From Knufia peltigerae (lineage: Eukaryota; Ascomycota; Eurotiomycetes; Chaetothyriales; Trichomeriaceae), in NCBI GenBank assembly GCA_030247855.1, contig JAPDRN010000192.1, positions 1 through 49,612 on the forward strand: a stretch of DNA of 49,612 bases, in the 5' to 3' direction. The notes under the pieces are model-generated. The model saw only the letters and a program-made list of their open reading frames with translations. It was not told the origin of the DNA and made no database searches. The translations under genes and the position numbers were made by a program. Below are positions 43,801 to 49,612 of this stretch, one piece after another. Position 1 is the first letter of the stretch, and every line of letters begins with the position of its first letter.

Positions 43801-44575
43801 TCTGCGGCACATTCGAGCCCCAGGCGATGATGTAGCGGCTGTTGTACCAATCGGCCGATTCGGGCACGTCGGTCTGCTCGCCCCAGACCTGCGGCGAAGC
43901 CGGCGGCAGATCGCAGTACCAGTCATAGAAGGACAGACAGGCGCCGCCCAGCAGCGACAGGTAACGCGCACCGGCGGCGTAGGAGACCATCGACATCGCC
44001 GGAATCGGCGAGAAGCCGACCACGCGGTCTGGACCGTACTGCTTCACCGTATACAGGTTGGAGGCCGCGATGATCTCGTTGGCCTCTTCCCAGTTCAGCC
44101 GCACGAAACCACCCATGCCGCGCCGGGTCTTGTACGAGCGCGCCTTTTCCTTGTCCTCCACGATGCTGGCCCACGCATCCACCGGCCCTTGGGTCCTGCG
44201 TGCTTCGCGCCACAGGCGCAGCAGCGTGCCGCGGATCAGCGGATACTTCAGGCGGTTGGCGCTGTACAGGTACCAGGAATAGCTGGCGCCACGCGGGCAG
44301 CCACGCGGTTCGTGGTTGGGCAGGTCCGGGCGCGTACGCGGGTAATCGGTCTGCTGGGTTTCCCAGGTCACCAGGCCATTCTTGACGTAGATCTTCCAAC
44401 TGCACGAACCGGTGCAGTTCACGCCGTGGGTGGAGCGCACGATCTTGTCGTACTGCCAGCGCTGGCGGTAACTGTTCTCCCAGTCACGGCCTTCGCTCTT
44501 GGCAAACCCATGGCCATCGGCAAAGGGCTGGGGGTCACGCTTGAAGAACTGCAAGCGATCAAGGAAATAACTCAT
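40832..44575 (-). CDS. narG: Respiratory nitrate reductase alpha subunit NarG
   Basis: The 1247-residue catalytic subunit has the [4Fe-4S] FS0 motif HGVNCTGSCSW with a later Cys at RGCPRG, and the molybdenum-ligand Asp in SFYDWYCDLP. The cofactor domains end in VTRIVLKPTHMIGGYAQLAY. The length is normal for the family, and the N-terminus MSYFLDRLQFFKRD is typical, with no Tat signal, so the active site faces the cytoplasm. It reduces nitrate to nitrite with quinol electrons. It follows narK by 69 bases, with GGGAG before the start. Confidence 0.97.
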   Translation of the reverse strand: MSYFLDRLQFFKRDPQPFADGHGFAKSEGRDWENSYRQRWQYDKIVRSTHGVNCTGSCSWKIYVKNGLVTWETQQTDYPRTRPDLPNHEPRGCPRGASYSWYLYSANRLKYPLIRGTLLRLWREARRTQGPVDAWASIVEDKEKARSYKTRRGMGGFVRLNWEEANEIIAASNLYTVKQYGPDRVVGFSPIPAMSMVSYAAGARYLSLLGGACLSFYDWYCDLPPASPQVWGEQTDVPESADWYNSRYIIAWGSNVPQTRTPDAHFFTEARYNGTKTVSICPDYSELAKLTDHWLHPKQGTDAALAFAFGHVILREFHVDSPSQYFQDYCRQYSDMPMLVRLERRADGRLVAGRFLRASELGGLGEANNPDWKTLAYDETSGQIVVPNGSIGFRWGEKGRWNIEEKASNGADTRLRLSLSDANDGIESVSFPYFGGIESDGWTAAPAEEVLDRNIPVRRLATADGSETLVATVYDLLLAQYGVDRGFGGANVATSFDENVPGTPAWQERITGVPRCEVIEIAREFARTADKTHGRSMIIVGAGMNHWFHNDMNYRGLINMLIMCGCVGQTGGGWAHYVGQEKLRPQTGWQPLAFGLDWSKPPRHMNGTSFFYFNTGQWRYEKLQVDELLSPLADASKYSGSLADLNLRAVRMGWLPCAPQLDRNPLQLVREAEAAGVAPADYALGKFKDGSLDFAFADPDAQQNHPRMMFIWRSNLLGSSGKGHEYMLRHLLGTRHGLQGKDLGEMGAVKPEEVKWRDEAPEGKLDLLVTLDFRMCTTALYSDIVLPTATWYEKDDLNTSDMHPFIHPLSKAVDPAWESRSDWDIFKEVARTVSEMAPGVLGVEKDLVLVPTLHDTPNELGMPFGVADWKKGECEAIPGQTMPSMTVVERDYPNLYRKFTSLGPLLDKHGNGGKGMNWDTKHEVEFLGKLNHTVHEEGVSQGRPAISTAIDAAEVILHLAPETNGHVAVKAWESLGGFTGREHTHLAVGKEHEAIRFRDIQAQPRKIISSPIWSGLEDDNVSYNAGYTNVHELIPWRTVTGRQQFYQDHEWMIDFGEAFMSYRPPVNTRTIEPLLNQRSNGNKEIVLNWITPHQKWGIHSTYSDNLIMQTLSRGGPIVWISEDDARSAGIVDNDWIELFNVNGAIAARAVVSQRVMPGMAMMYHAQERIINVPGSEISGTRGGIHNSVTRIVLKPTHMIGGYAQLAYGFNYYGTCGTNRDEFVIVRKMDKVDWLDGEAVPAAAKEVV

Positions 44576-44644
44576 CGGGGGTCTCCCTTTGCGGACATCT
44601 GCATCGTGGCTGTGTGTGTCATCTGGCTGCGGTGCGTTTTCATG

Positions 44645-46063
44645 TCAGCAAGGCGTCTCTGCGCCGCGCCGGTAGTACCACCACCAGGTCACGGCCAGGC
44701 AGGTGACATAGAAAACGACAAACCCGTACAGCGCCATGTCGGGGCTGCCGGTCAACGTGATCGAAGAGCCGTAGCTCTTGGGAATGAAGAAGCCGCCGTA
44801 GGCACCGATCGCACCCGAGAAGCCCACCACCGCAGCCGACTCGATGCTGGCCTGGTGCGCCGACGCGGCCTTGCCCTCAGCATTGGCACCTGCCGACAGG
44901 CGCTCATGCAGCGTGCGGAAGATCACCGGGATCATGCGGAAGGTGGTGCCGTTGCCGATGCCGCTGAGCACGAACAGCGCCATGAAGCTGAAGAGGAAGC
45001 CGTAGAAATTGCCACCCTGGCCATCGCTGGGCAGGAAATGCAGCACGCCGAACACCGCCGCGATCATCAGCGCGAACACCCAGAACGTCAGCCGCGCACC
45101 ACCCCAGCGGTCGGCCATGCTGCCGCCGACCGAGCGCATCAGCGCACCCAGCAACGGACCGATGAAGGCGTAGGCCAGCGGGTTCACGGCGGGGAACTGG
45201 CTCTTCACCAGCATCGGGAAGCCGGCCGAAAAACCGATGTAGGAACCGAAGGTGCCGATGTACAACCAGCACATCAGCCAGTTGTGCTTGCGGCGGAAAA
45301 TCACCGCCTGTTCCGCAAACGAGGAGCGGGCGCTGGTCAGGTCATTCATGCCGAACCAGGCCGCCACCGCGCAGATCGCAATGGCCGGCACCCAGATGAA
45401 GCCGGCATTCTGCAGGTACAACGGCGCACCGCCCTCCACCACCGGCTGCGGCGCACCACCGAGGGCACCGAACACGCCCACCGTGATCACCAGCGGAATC
45501 ACCGCCTGTGCCACCGACACGCCGACATTGCCCAGGCCGGCATTCAGGCCCAGCGCCAGGCCCTGCTTCTGCTTGGGATAGAAGAAGGAGATGTTGGACA
45601 TCGACGAGGAGAAGTTCGCCCCGCCAAAGCCACACAGGATCGCGATCACCACGAACACCCAGTAAGGCGTCGCCGGGTTCTGCACGGCAAAGCCGAGCCA
45701 GATCGTCGGTGCCAGCAGCGATGCGGTGGACAGCGCCGTCCAGCGGCGACCGCCAAAGATCGGAATCACGAACGAATAGAAGATGCGCAGCGTCGCGCCG
45801 GACAGGCTGGGCAGTGCCACCAGCCAGAACAACTGATCGGTGCTGAAGCCGAAGCCGATCTTCGGCAGGCTGATGGTCACCGCCGAGAACAGTACCCAGA
45901 CCGAGAAGGCCAGCAGCAGCGAGGGAATGGAGATGACCAGGTTGCGGGTGGCGACCCGCTTGCCGGTGCGCTCCCAATAGCCGGGATCTTCCGGCGTCCA
46001 GTCGCTGATGACGCGACCAGGACTGGCAGTGCTGCGGACAACAGGATCGCTACCGACGGTCAT
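44645..46063 (-). CDS. narK: Nitrate/nitrite antiporter NarK, E. coli NarK type
   Basis: The 472-residue major-facilitator protein has the antiporter-type signatures WERTGKRVATRNLVISIPSL, FGFSTDQLFWLVALPSLSGA, and nitrate-binding CGFGGANFSSSMSNISFF and GFSGAIGAYGGFFIP. It exports toxic nitrite in exchange for nitrate once respiration runs. ATG 46063 has GGAG 8 bases upstream; the TTG at 46075 is less likely. It is the first gene of the nar operon, downstream of a perfect FNR box. Confidence 0.92.
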   Translation of the reverse strand: MTVGSDPVVRSTASPGRVISDWTPEDPGYWERTGKRVATRNLVISIPSLLLAFSVWVLFSAVTISLPKIGFGFSTDQLFWLVALPSLSGATLRIFYSFVIPIFGGRRWTALSTASLLAPTIWLGFAVQNPATPYWVFVVIAILCGFGGANFSSSMSNISFFYPKQKQGLALGLNAGLGNVGVSVAQAVIPLVITVGVFGALGGAPQPVVEGGAPLYLQNAGFIWVPAIAICAVAAWFGMNDLTSARSSFAEQAVIFRRKHNWLMCWLYIGTFGSYIGFSAGFPMLVKSQFPAVNPLAYAFIGPLLGALMRSVGGSMADRWGGARLTFWVFALMIAAVFGVLHFLPSDGQGGNFYGFLFSFMALFVLSGIGNGTTFRMIPVIFRTLHERLSAGANAEGKAASAHQASIESAAVVGFSGAIGAYGGFFIPKSYGSSITLTGSPDMALYGFVVFYVTCLAVTWWWYYRRGAETPC

Positions 46064-46130
46064 ACATGGCTCCAAGGCTGTGGAATGACGTGGGTACTGC
46101 TTTCAAGTTGTAACCCGTCGTCATGCAGCC

Positions 46131-46136
46131 ATTAGG
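46131..46136 (-). promoter_or_regulatory. -10 element of the nar operon promoter
   Basis: On the minus strand CCTAAT occupies positions 30-35 downstream of the FNR-box centre, the spacing of a class II FNR promoter. Transcription would start near 46124, leaving a leader of about 60 bases before narK. Confidence 0.55.
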
Positions 46137-46158
46137 CCGTGCAGCAGCAACGACGGGG

Positions 46159-46172
46159 TTGATCTGGATCAA
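46159..46172 (-). promoter_or_regulatory. Perfect FNR box of the nar operon
   Basis: TTGATCTGGATCAA (plus strand) is the exact TTGAT-N4-ATCAA consensus, in the 144-base gap upstream of narK. Together with the -10 at 46131-46136 it defines an oxygen-controlled promoter, most likely used by the Fnr encoded at 33545-34321. No NarL heptamer cluster was recognised. Confidence 0.88.
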
Positions 46173-46197
46173 TTAGGCGCGGGTCTCCCCCTCGCCC

Positions 46198-46211
46198 CTG
46201 ACAAATGTCAA
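46198..46211. promoter_or_regulatory. Second FNR/Dnr-type palindrome upstream of narK
   Basis: CTGACAAATGTCAA matches TTGAC-N4-GTCAA in 9 of 10 fixed positions. It lies 39 bp, centre to centre, upstream of the perfect FNR box, and overlaps the stop codon of the DUF7009-like gene. It could bind a Dnr/NarR-type regulator or a second Fnr. Confidence 0.45.
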
Positions 46212-46573
46212 ACCGATGACGCGGAACTGCGGCGGGTCACCCCGCGCTGGCGCACGCTATCGCGTATATCCACATCGAACTGCAGCTGCAGCGTGGTGCC
46301 GTCGTCCAGGTACAGCGCAAAGGCCAGGCCATCGCGGCATGGCAGACGCCCAGCCAGGTCCTCCACGGAAGACCGGGGCAATACCAGGCGGCAATCGGTG
46401 CCGCTGTCGAGCAGCACGGCCGATTCGCCACCATGCAGCGAAACGGCCGTACCCCAACCACCACTGCCGCCGAACCGGGTCAGGTTCTCCACCGTTTCAC
46501 CGGCCAGCAGCTGGGCCAGTTCGGCTTCGTCCAGGCGCAGGCGCATTGTCTGTTCGTGCAACTGCACCTTCAT
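46208..46573 (-). CDS. Small DUF7009-like protein of unknown function
   Basis: The 121-residue protein starts MKVQLHEQTMRLRLDEAELA and has FALYLDDGTTLQLQFDVDIR near the end. This pattern (short beta protein, RLRL then E-x-x-x-L) resembles the DUF7009 family, often seen near molybdenum-cofactor genes. ATG 46573 overlaps the mobA stop (ATGA), so it is coupled to mobA. No catalytic motif or signal peptide is visible. A role in Mo-cofactor handling is only a guess from context. Confidence 0.72.
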   Translation of the reverse strand: MKVQLHEQTMRLRLDEAELAQLLAGETVENLTRFGGSGGWGTAVSLHGGESAVLLDSGTDCRLVLPRSSVEDLAGRLPCRDGLAFALYLDDGTTLQLQFDVDIRDSVRQRGVTRRSSASSV

Positions 46574-47124
46574 GAGGCAACGTCCTCCCATTGGGTGGGG
46601 GTATTGCAGTTGACCAGGGCGCTTTCATCAGCGTGGGCCAGGCGCAGGGTCTGCGCGTCCAGCCGGTGTTGCAGGGCCTGCAGGGAACGCGGGCCGAGGG
46701 GATCGTGGATCATGTTTTCGAGGATCGTGCGGCTTTCATTGCCTACATTAAACAGCATCGGAAGCGGATGCCCGTCAAAGATCGTGCAAGCGCTGCGATG
46801 TCCCACGCGCAGTTGCTGCAGCAGCGCGGGGGTCAACCGGGGCGTATCCACCGGCACCACCCAGGCCGGGCCATCAGGCATCTGCATTGCCACGCTGTAC
46901 AGGCCACCCAGCGGCCCACAGCGCGTGACCTGGTCGGGCACGCCGCCGAAGGCCGGGTAACGTCCGCTTACCCATACACGGTCTGCCCCGGCCAGCCGCA
47001 ACGTGCCGCGCATGTGCTCCAGCAGCGTGCGTCCCTGCCAGGGCAGCAGCGCCTTGTCGCGGCCCATGCGGCTGGACAGGCCACCGGCCAGCACGATGCC
47101 GGCGATGGGGCTGGGCAAGGTCAT
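46570..47124 (-). CDS. mobA: Molybdenum cofactor guanylyltransferase MobA
   Basis: The 184-residue enzyme has the nucleotidyltransferase signature GIVLAGGLSSRMGRDKALLP, CGPLGGL and VPVDTPRLTP. It joins GMP to Mo-molybdopterin to make the bis-MGD cofactor used by NarG. ATG 47124 or GTG 47130 could start it. A REP element begins just upstream at 47132 and leaves little room for a ribosome site, so translation may be weak. Confidence 0.9.
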   Translation of the reverse strand: MTLPSPIAGIVLAGGLSSRMGRDKALLPWQGRTLLEHMRGTLRLAGADRVWVSGRYPAFGGVPDQVTRCGPLGGLYSVAMQMPDGPAWVVPVDTPRLTPALLQQLRVGHRSACTIFDGHPLPMLFNVGNESRTILENMIHDPLGPRSLQALQHRLDAQTLRLAHADESALVNCNTPTQWEDVAS

Positions 47125-47131
47125 ACCCACG

Positions 47132-47206
47132 GTAGAGGCACGCCATGCGTGGCTGCTTCTGCCAGGCGCACGAGCAAGGCCTCATCCACGCATGGCGTGG
47201 ATCTAC
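47132..47206. repeat. Inverted REP pair between moaE and mobA
   Basis: A GTAG-type unit (47132-47154, arms GCACGC/GCGTGGC) faces a mirror copy (47183-47206, arms ATCCACGC/GCGTGGAT, ending in CTAC). They fill the gap between the moaE stop and the mobA start and may split the Mo-cofactor transcript. Confidence 0.85.
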
Positions 47207-47211
47207 TGCCG

Positions 47212-47688
47212 TCAGTGGTGCTCATGGGCCGGTTCACTGTCGGCGTGGCATAGGGTGCAGCCTTCGCTCCACTCGCTGTCGCCGTCTTCGTAATGTTCCT
47301 GTTTCCAGATCGGGCATTGGTGTTTCACCGCCTCGATCAGCTGCCGGCACGCCCTGAACGCTTCATCACGGTGCGGGCTGCCTGCGGCCACCACCACCGC
47401 CACATCGCCAATGCCCAAGCTTCCCTTGGCATGTGCCACGTACAGTTTCAGCTTCGGCCCGAACGTCGCCTCGATCTCCGCCGCCAAGCGCTGGATTTCG
47501 TTCAGCACCAGCGGTTCGAACAGATCGTAGGTGATGCCGGTCACCGGCCGCCCCACATTGAAGTCACGCACCTTGCCGATGAACACATCGATGCCGCCGA
47601 ATGCCGGGTCGGACACCGCTGCGATGCCTTCGGCCGGATCGATGGCGCGCTGCGCGCGGTCCACCACTTTCGCAGTCACGTTGCTCAT
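47212..47688 (-). CDS. moaE: Molybdopterin synthase catalytic subunit MoaE
   Basis: The 158-residue protein has FIGKVRDFNVGRPVTGITYD, AHAKGSLGIGDVAV and the catalytic Lys region ACRQLIEAVKHQCPIWKQEH. It inserts sulfur from MoaD into precursor Z to form molybdopterin. A His- and Cys-containing tail (GCTLCHADSEPAHEHH) extends beyond the usual end. It starts 3 bases after moaD. Confidence 0.95.
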   Translation of the reverse strand: MSNVTAKVVDRAQRAIDPAEGIAAVSDPAFGGIDVFIGKVRDFNVGRPVTGITYDLFEPLVLNEIQRLAAEIEATFGPKLKLYVAHAKGSLGIGDVAVVVAAGSPHRDEAFRACRQLIEAVKHQCPIWKQEHYEDGDSEWSEGCTLCHADSEPAHEHH

Positions 47689-47691
47689 GGC

Positions 47692-47955
47692 TCAGCCCCC
47701 ACTCACCGGCGGCAGGATCGCCACCTTGCCATCGGCGGGCAGCGCCTCGTGGTCACGCAGCACGCGCTGCTGGTCGGCGAAGGCCGAATAGTCCAGCAAC
47801 CCGGCGCGGAAACCGGGAAAGCGCACTGGCAACAGCTCACGCAACGCCTGGCGCAGATCGGCCACGGTGCCACCGGCCACCTCCAGCGCGATCTCGCGGC
47901 TGGCATCCAGATCGGAAAACGCACCGAACAACTGCAGATTCACCTGTTTCATCAT
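47692..47955 (-). CDS. moaD: Molybdopterin synthase sulfur carrier MoaD
   Basis: The 87-residue ubiquitin-fold protein ends in the required Gly-Gly (PPVSGG), which becomes the thiocarboxylate. ATG 47955 overlaps the moeA stop (ATGA); GTG 47958 and ATG 47952 are alternatives. It works with MoaE, encoded next. Confidence 0.93.
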   Translation of the reverse strand: MMKQVNLQLFGAFSDLDASREIALEVAGGTVADLRQALRELLPVRFPGFRAGLLDYSAFADQQRVLRDHEALPADGKVAILPPVSGG

Positions 47956-49205
47956 CACTCCTGGTTCGCCAGCTGCAGCGGGTCCTGATGGCCCCAGCCC
48001 TGCACGCGCACCGGTGTGCCGGCCGCGACGAGGTCACCCTCGCCCTCCAGTACCACCCAGGCGTTGGCCTGCAGCATGGATTTCAAACGGAACGATTCCT
48101 GGCCGGCCAGCACGCGCGCGCTCAAACGCCCCTGCGCATCCACGTCCACCCGCGCACGCGCGTGGAAGCGCAGGCCCAGCGGCTTGCGCACGTCGGCCTG
48201 CAACGGCAGCTGCAGCAACGGCTCGGCGGCCAGGCCCAGCAGACGACGCAGCACCGGTTCCACGAAGAAACGCTGCCCCACTGCCGCCGACACCGGGTTG
48301 CCGGGCAGGCCAAAATACAGCGCGCCGCCCGGCAGCACCGCGAACAGCAGCGGCTTGCCCGGGCGGATCGCCACTTTGTGAAACACGATGCGGGCGCCAC
48401 GCGCGCGCAGCGCATCGGGAATGAAGTCGTAGCGGCCGGCCGACACCGCGCCGGTACTCACCAGTACCTGTGCCCCTGCCGCCAGCGCGTCATCCAGCAC
48501 GGCATCGAAGGCAGCCACCTCATCGCCCACCGTACCCTGCCACACCACGTCGGCACCGGCGGCCTGCAGGCGGCCGATCAGGTAGGGCCGGTTGCTGTCA
48601 CGGATCTGCCCGGAGTCCAGCGCCTGCGCCGCTTCGGTCACCAGTTCCTTGCCGGTAGCAATGACAGCAACCTTCGGCCGTGCCACCGCCGCCACCTCGG
48701 CCACGCCGATGGCATGCAGCAGGGTGCGCGCATTGATGTCCAGCGCCTGCCCGGCCTGCAGCACGCGCTCGCCCTCTTCCACGTCCTGTCCACGCAGGCG
48801 CACGTTCTGGCCAGGCTTCACCGCGCTCTTCAACGCAATGCGGGTCGGACGGCCATCCTCGCTGGCGAGGATCTCCACGTTCTCGATCGGCACCACCGTA
48901 TCCAGCCCAACCGGCATGCGCGCACCGGTCATGATTTCCCAAGCGCCGTCGCCGCCCTCGGTACCGGTGTCGCCCGCCGCCTGCCAGCCCTGCACCACAA
49001 ATTCGGTATCGCTTTCGAACGGCGTGCCATTGGCGCGCAGCGCGAAGCCGTCCATCGCCGAATTGTCGAACGGCGGCAGCGACTGCCCGCTGATGATGTC
49101 CGTGGCCAGGATGCGACCACCCGCCTCATGCAGCCTCAGCCGCTCGGCCGGCAGCGGTGTGGCTGCCTCCATCAGGTGCTGCAGCGCTTCGCTGTAGGCG
49201 ATCAT
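47955..49205 (-). CDS. moeA: Molybdopterin molybdenumtransferase MoeA
   Basis: The 416-residue enzyme has PFDNSAMDGFALR, GARMPVGLDTVV, VIATGKELV, STGAVSAGRYD and FGLPGNPVSA, the standard MoeA motifs. It inserts molybdenum into adenylated molybdopterin. ATG 49205 overlaps the upstream MoaB/Mog-type stop (ATGA). Confidence 0.95.
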   Translation of the reverse strand: MIAYSEALQHLMEAATPLPAERLRLHEAGGRILATDIISGQSLPPFDNSAMDGFALRANGTPFESDTEFVVQGWQAAGDTGTEGGDGAWEIMTGARMPVGLDTVVPIENVEILASEDGRPTRIALKSAVKPGQNVRLRGQDVEEGERVLQAGQALDINARTLLHAIGVAEVAAVARPKVAVIATGKELVTEAAQALDSGQIRDSNRPYLIGRLQAAGADVVWQGTVGDEVAAFDAVLDDALAAGAQVLVSTGAVSAGRYDFIPDALRARGARIVFHKVAIRPGKPLLFAVLPGGALYFGLPGNPVSAAVGQRFFVEPVLRRLLGLAAEPLLQLPLQADVRKPLGLRFHARARVDVDAQGRLSARVLAGQESFRLKSMLQANAWVVLEGEGDLVAAGTPVRVQGWGHQDPLQLANQE

Positions 49206-49612
49206 GCGTGGCCACCGCCATCGACCATCGCCAGCGCGTGGCCCAGCACCGGTGCCAGAATGTCCAGACACTGCGCGGCCGCACGAGGGCTGCCCGGCAG
49301 TGCAAATACCAGCATGTCATCCAGCTGCACCACCTCGGCACGGCTCAGCCAGGCCATTGGCGTGTGCTGCGCACTCAACGCGCGCACCATCTGCGCCAGG
49401 CCGTGCACCGGTCGCGCGTTCAACGAACGCAGCGCTTCCGGGGTCAGGTCGCGCGGGCCCAGCCCGGTGCCGCCGGTACACAGGCACAGGCGTACGCCCT
49501 CGCCCGCCAGCGCACGCAGGCGAGCCGCCAGCGGTTCGACGCCATCGGGCAGTACCTCGGCAGCCACCACCTCGCCACCGAGCGACTGCAACCCGCTCAC
49601 CAGCTTCGGGCC
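49202..49612 (-). CDS. MoaB/Mog-type molybdopterin adenylyltransferase, 5' end outside the window
   Basis: The frame stays open to the right edge (…GPKLVSGLQ at 49612), so the N-terminus is missing. The visible part has VRLCLCTGGTGLGPRDLTPE and LDDMLVFALPGSPRAAAQ, the MPT-binding motifs of MoaB/Mog, which adenylate molybdopterin for MoeA. In some relatives this domain is fused behind MoaC; whether that holds here cannot be seen. Confidence 0.85.
   Translation of the reverse strand, partial: GPKLVSGLQSLGGEVVAAEVLPDGVEPLAARLRALAGEGVRLCLCTGGTGLGPRDLTPEALRSLNARPVHGLAQMVRALSAQHTPMAWLSRAEVVQLDDMLVFALPGSPRAAAQCLDILAPVLGHALAMVDGGGHA

Noticed and set aside
35645..46063. The two narK genes as a duplicated gene
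   Set aside because: They belong to different NarK subtypes and are not recent copies of each other.
42764..46135. 1123-codon plus-strand ORF opposite narG and narK
   Set aside because: Antisense shadow of conserved nitrate genes with no recognisable domain.

Overview
The window looks like a chromosomal segment of a high-GC gammaproteobacterium of the Xanthomonadaceae, most likely the Stenotrophomonas maltophilia group. The base composition and codon use fit. So do the many short palindromes that begin with GTAG (stem ATCCACGC/GCGTGGAT or GCCGGCC/GGCCGGC), which resemble the REP elements scattered through Stenotrophomonas genomes. Nearly all coding sequence is intact, and no insertion sequence, tRNA, rRNA or CRISPR is visible.

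Left part (1-27383). Three type II secretion pseudopilin genes (gspH partial, gspI, gspJ) run rightward and end at a tandem array of five REP units. Facing them, on the minus strand, is one long locus. In order of transcription it holds: a periplasmic STN-domain signalling protein (VreA-like), an ECF sigma factor (VreI-like), a FecR-type anti-sigma factor (VreR-like), two paralogous proteins of unknown role (Phd/YefM-like N-terminus joined to a segment resembling an IS5-transposase N-terminus), gspG-K-L-M-D-E-F, a DING/PstS-type phosphate-binding exoprotein, and a 4132-residue filamentous-haemagglutinin-like exoprotein. The order matches the Pseudomonas aeruginosa vreAIR-hxc-lapA/B-pdtA region, a phosphate-starvation-responsive secretion locus. 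The minus-strand cluster lacks GspC, H, I and J. The converging plus-strand genes supply exactly H, I and J, so the two arms may build one machine.

Middle part (27533-31314). An Lrp/AsnC regulator is divergent from azlC-azlD (branched-chain amino-acid export). Next comes a two-gene operon of a stand-alone Aer-type PAS protein and an NADPH-dependent diflavin reductase, preceded by an FNR/Dnr-type palindrome.

Right part (31436-49612, all minus strand). This is an anaerobic nitrate-respiration and molybdenum region. From right to left it holds a MoaB/Mog-type gene (cut by the window edge), moeA, moaD, moaE, mobA and a small DUF7009-like gene. A perfect FNR box and a well-placed -10 follow, then narK (antiporter type), narG, narH, narJ, narI, a parvulin isomerase and narK (symporter type). 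A second FNR-like box precedes a HemN-like protein without the radical-SAM cysteines, an Fnr regulator with its iron-sulfur cysteines, and modA-modB-modC. The parts fit one purpose: molybdate uptake, cofactor synthesis, nitrate import and reduction, and an oxygen sensor whose target sites recur across the region.
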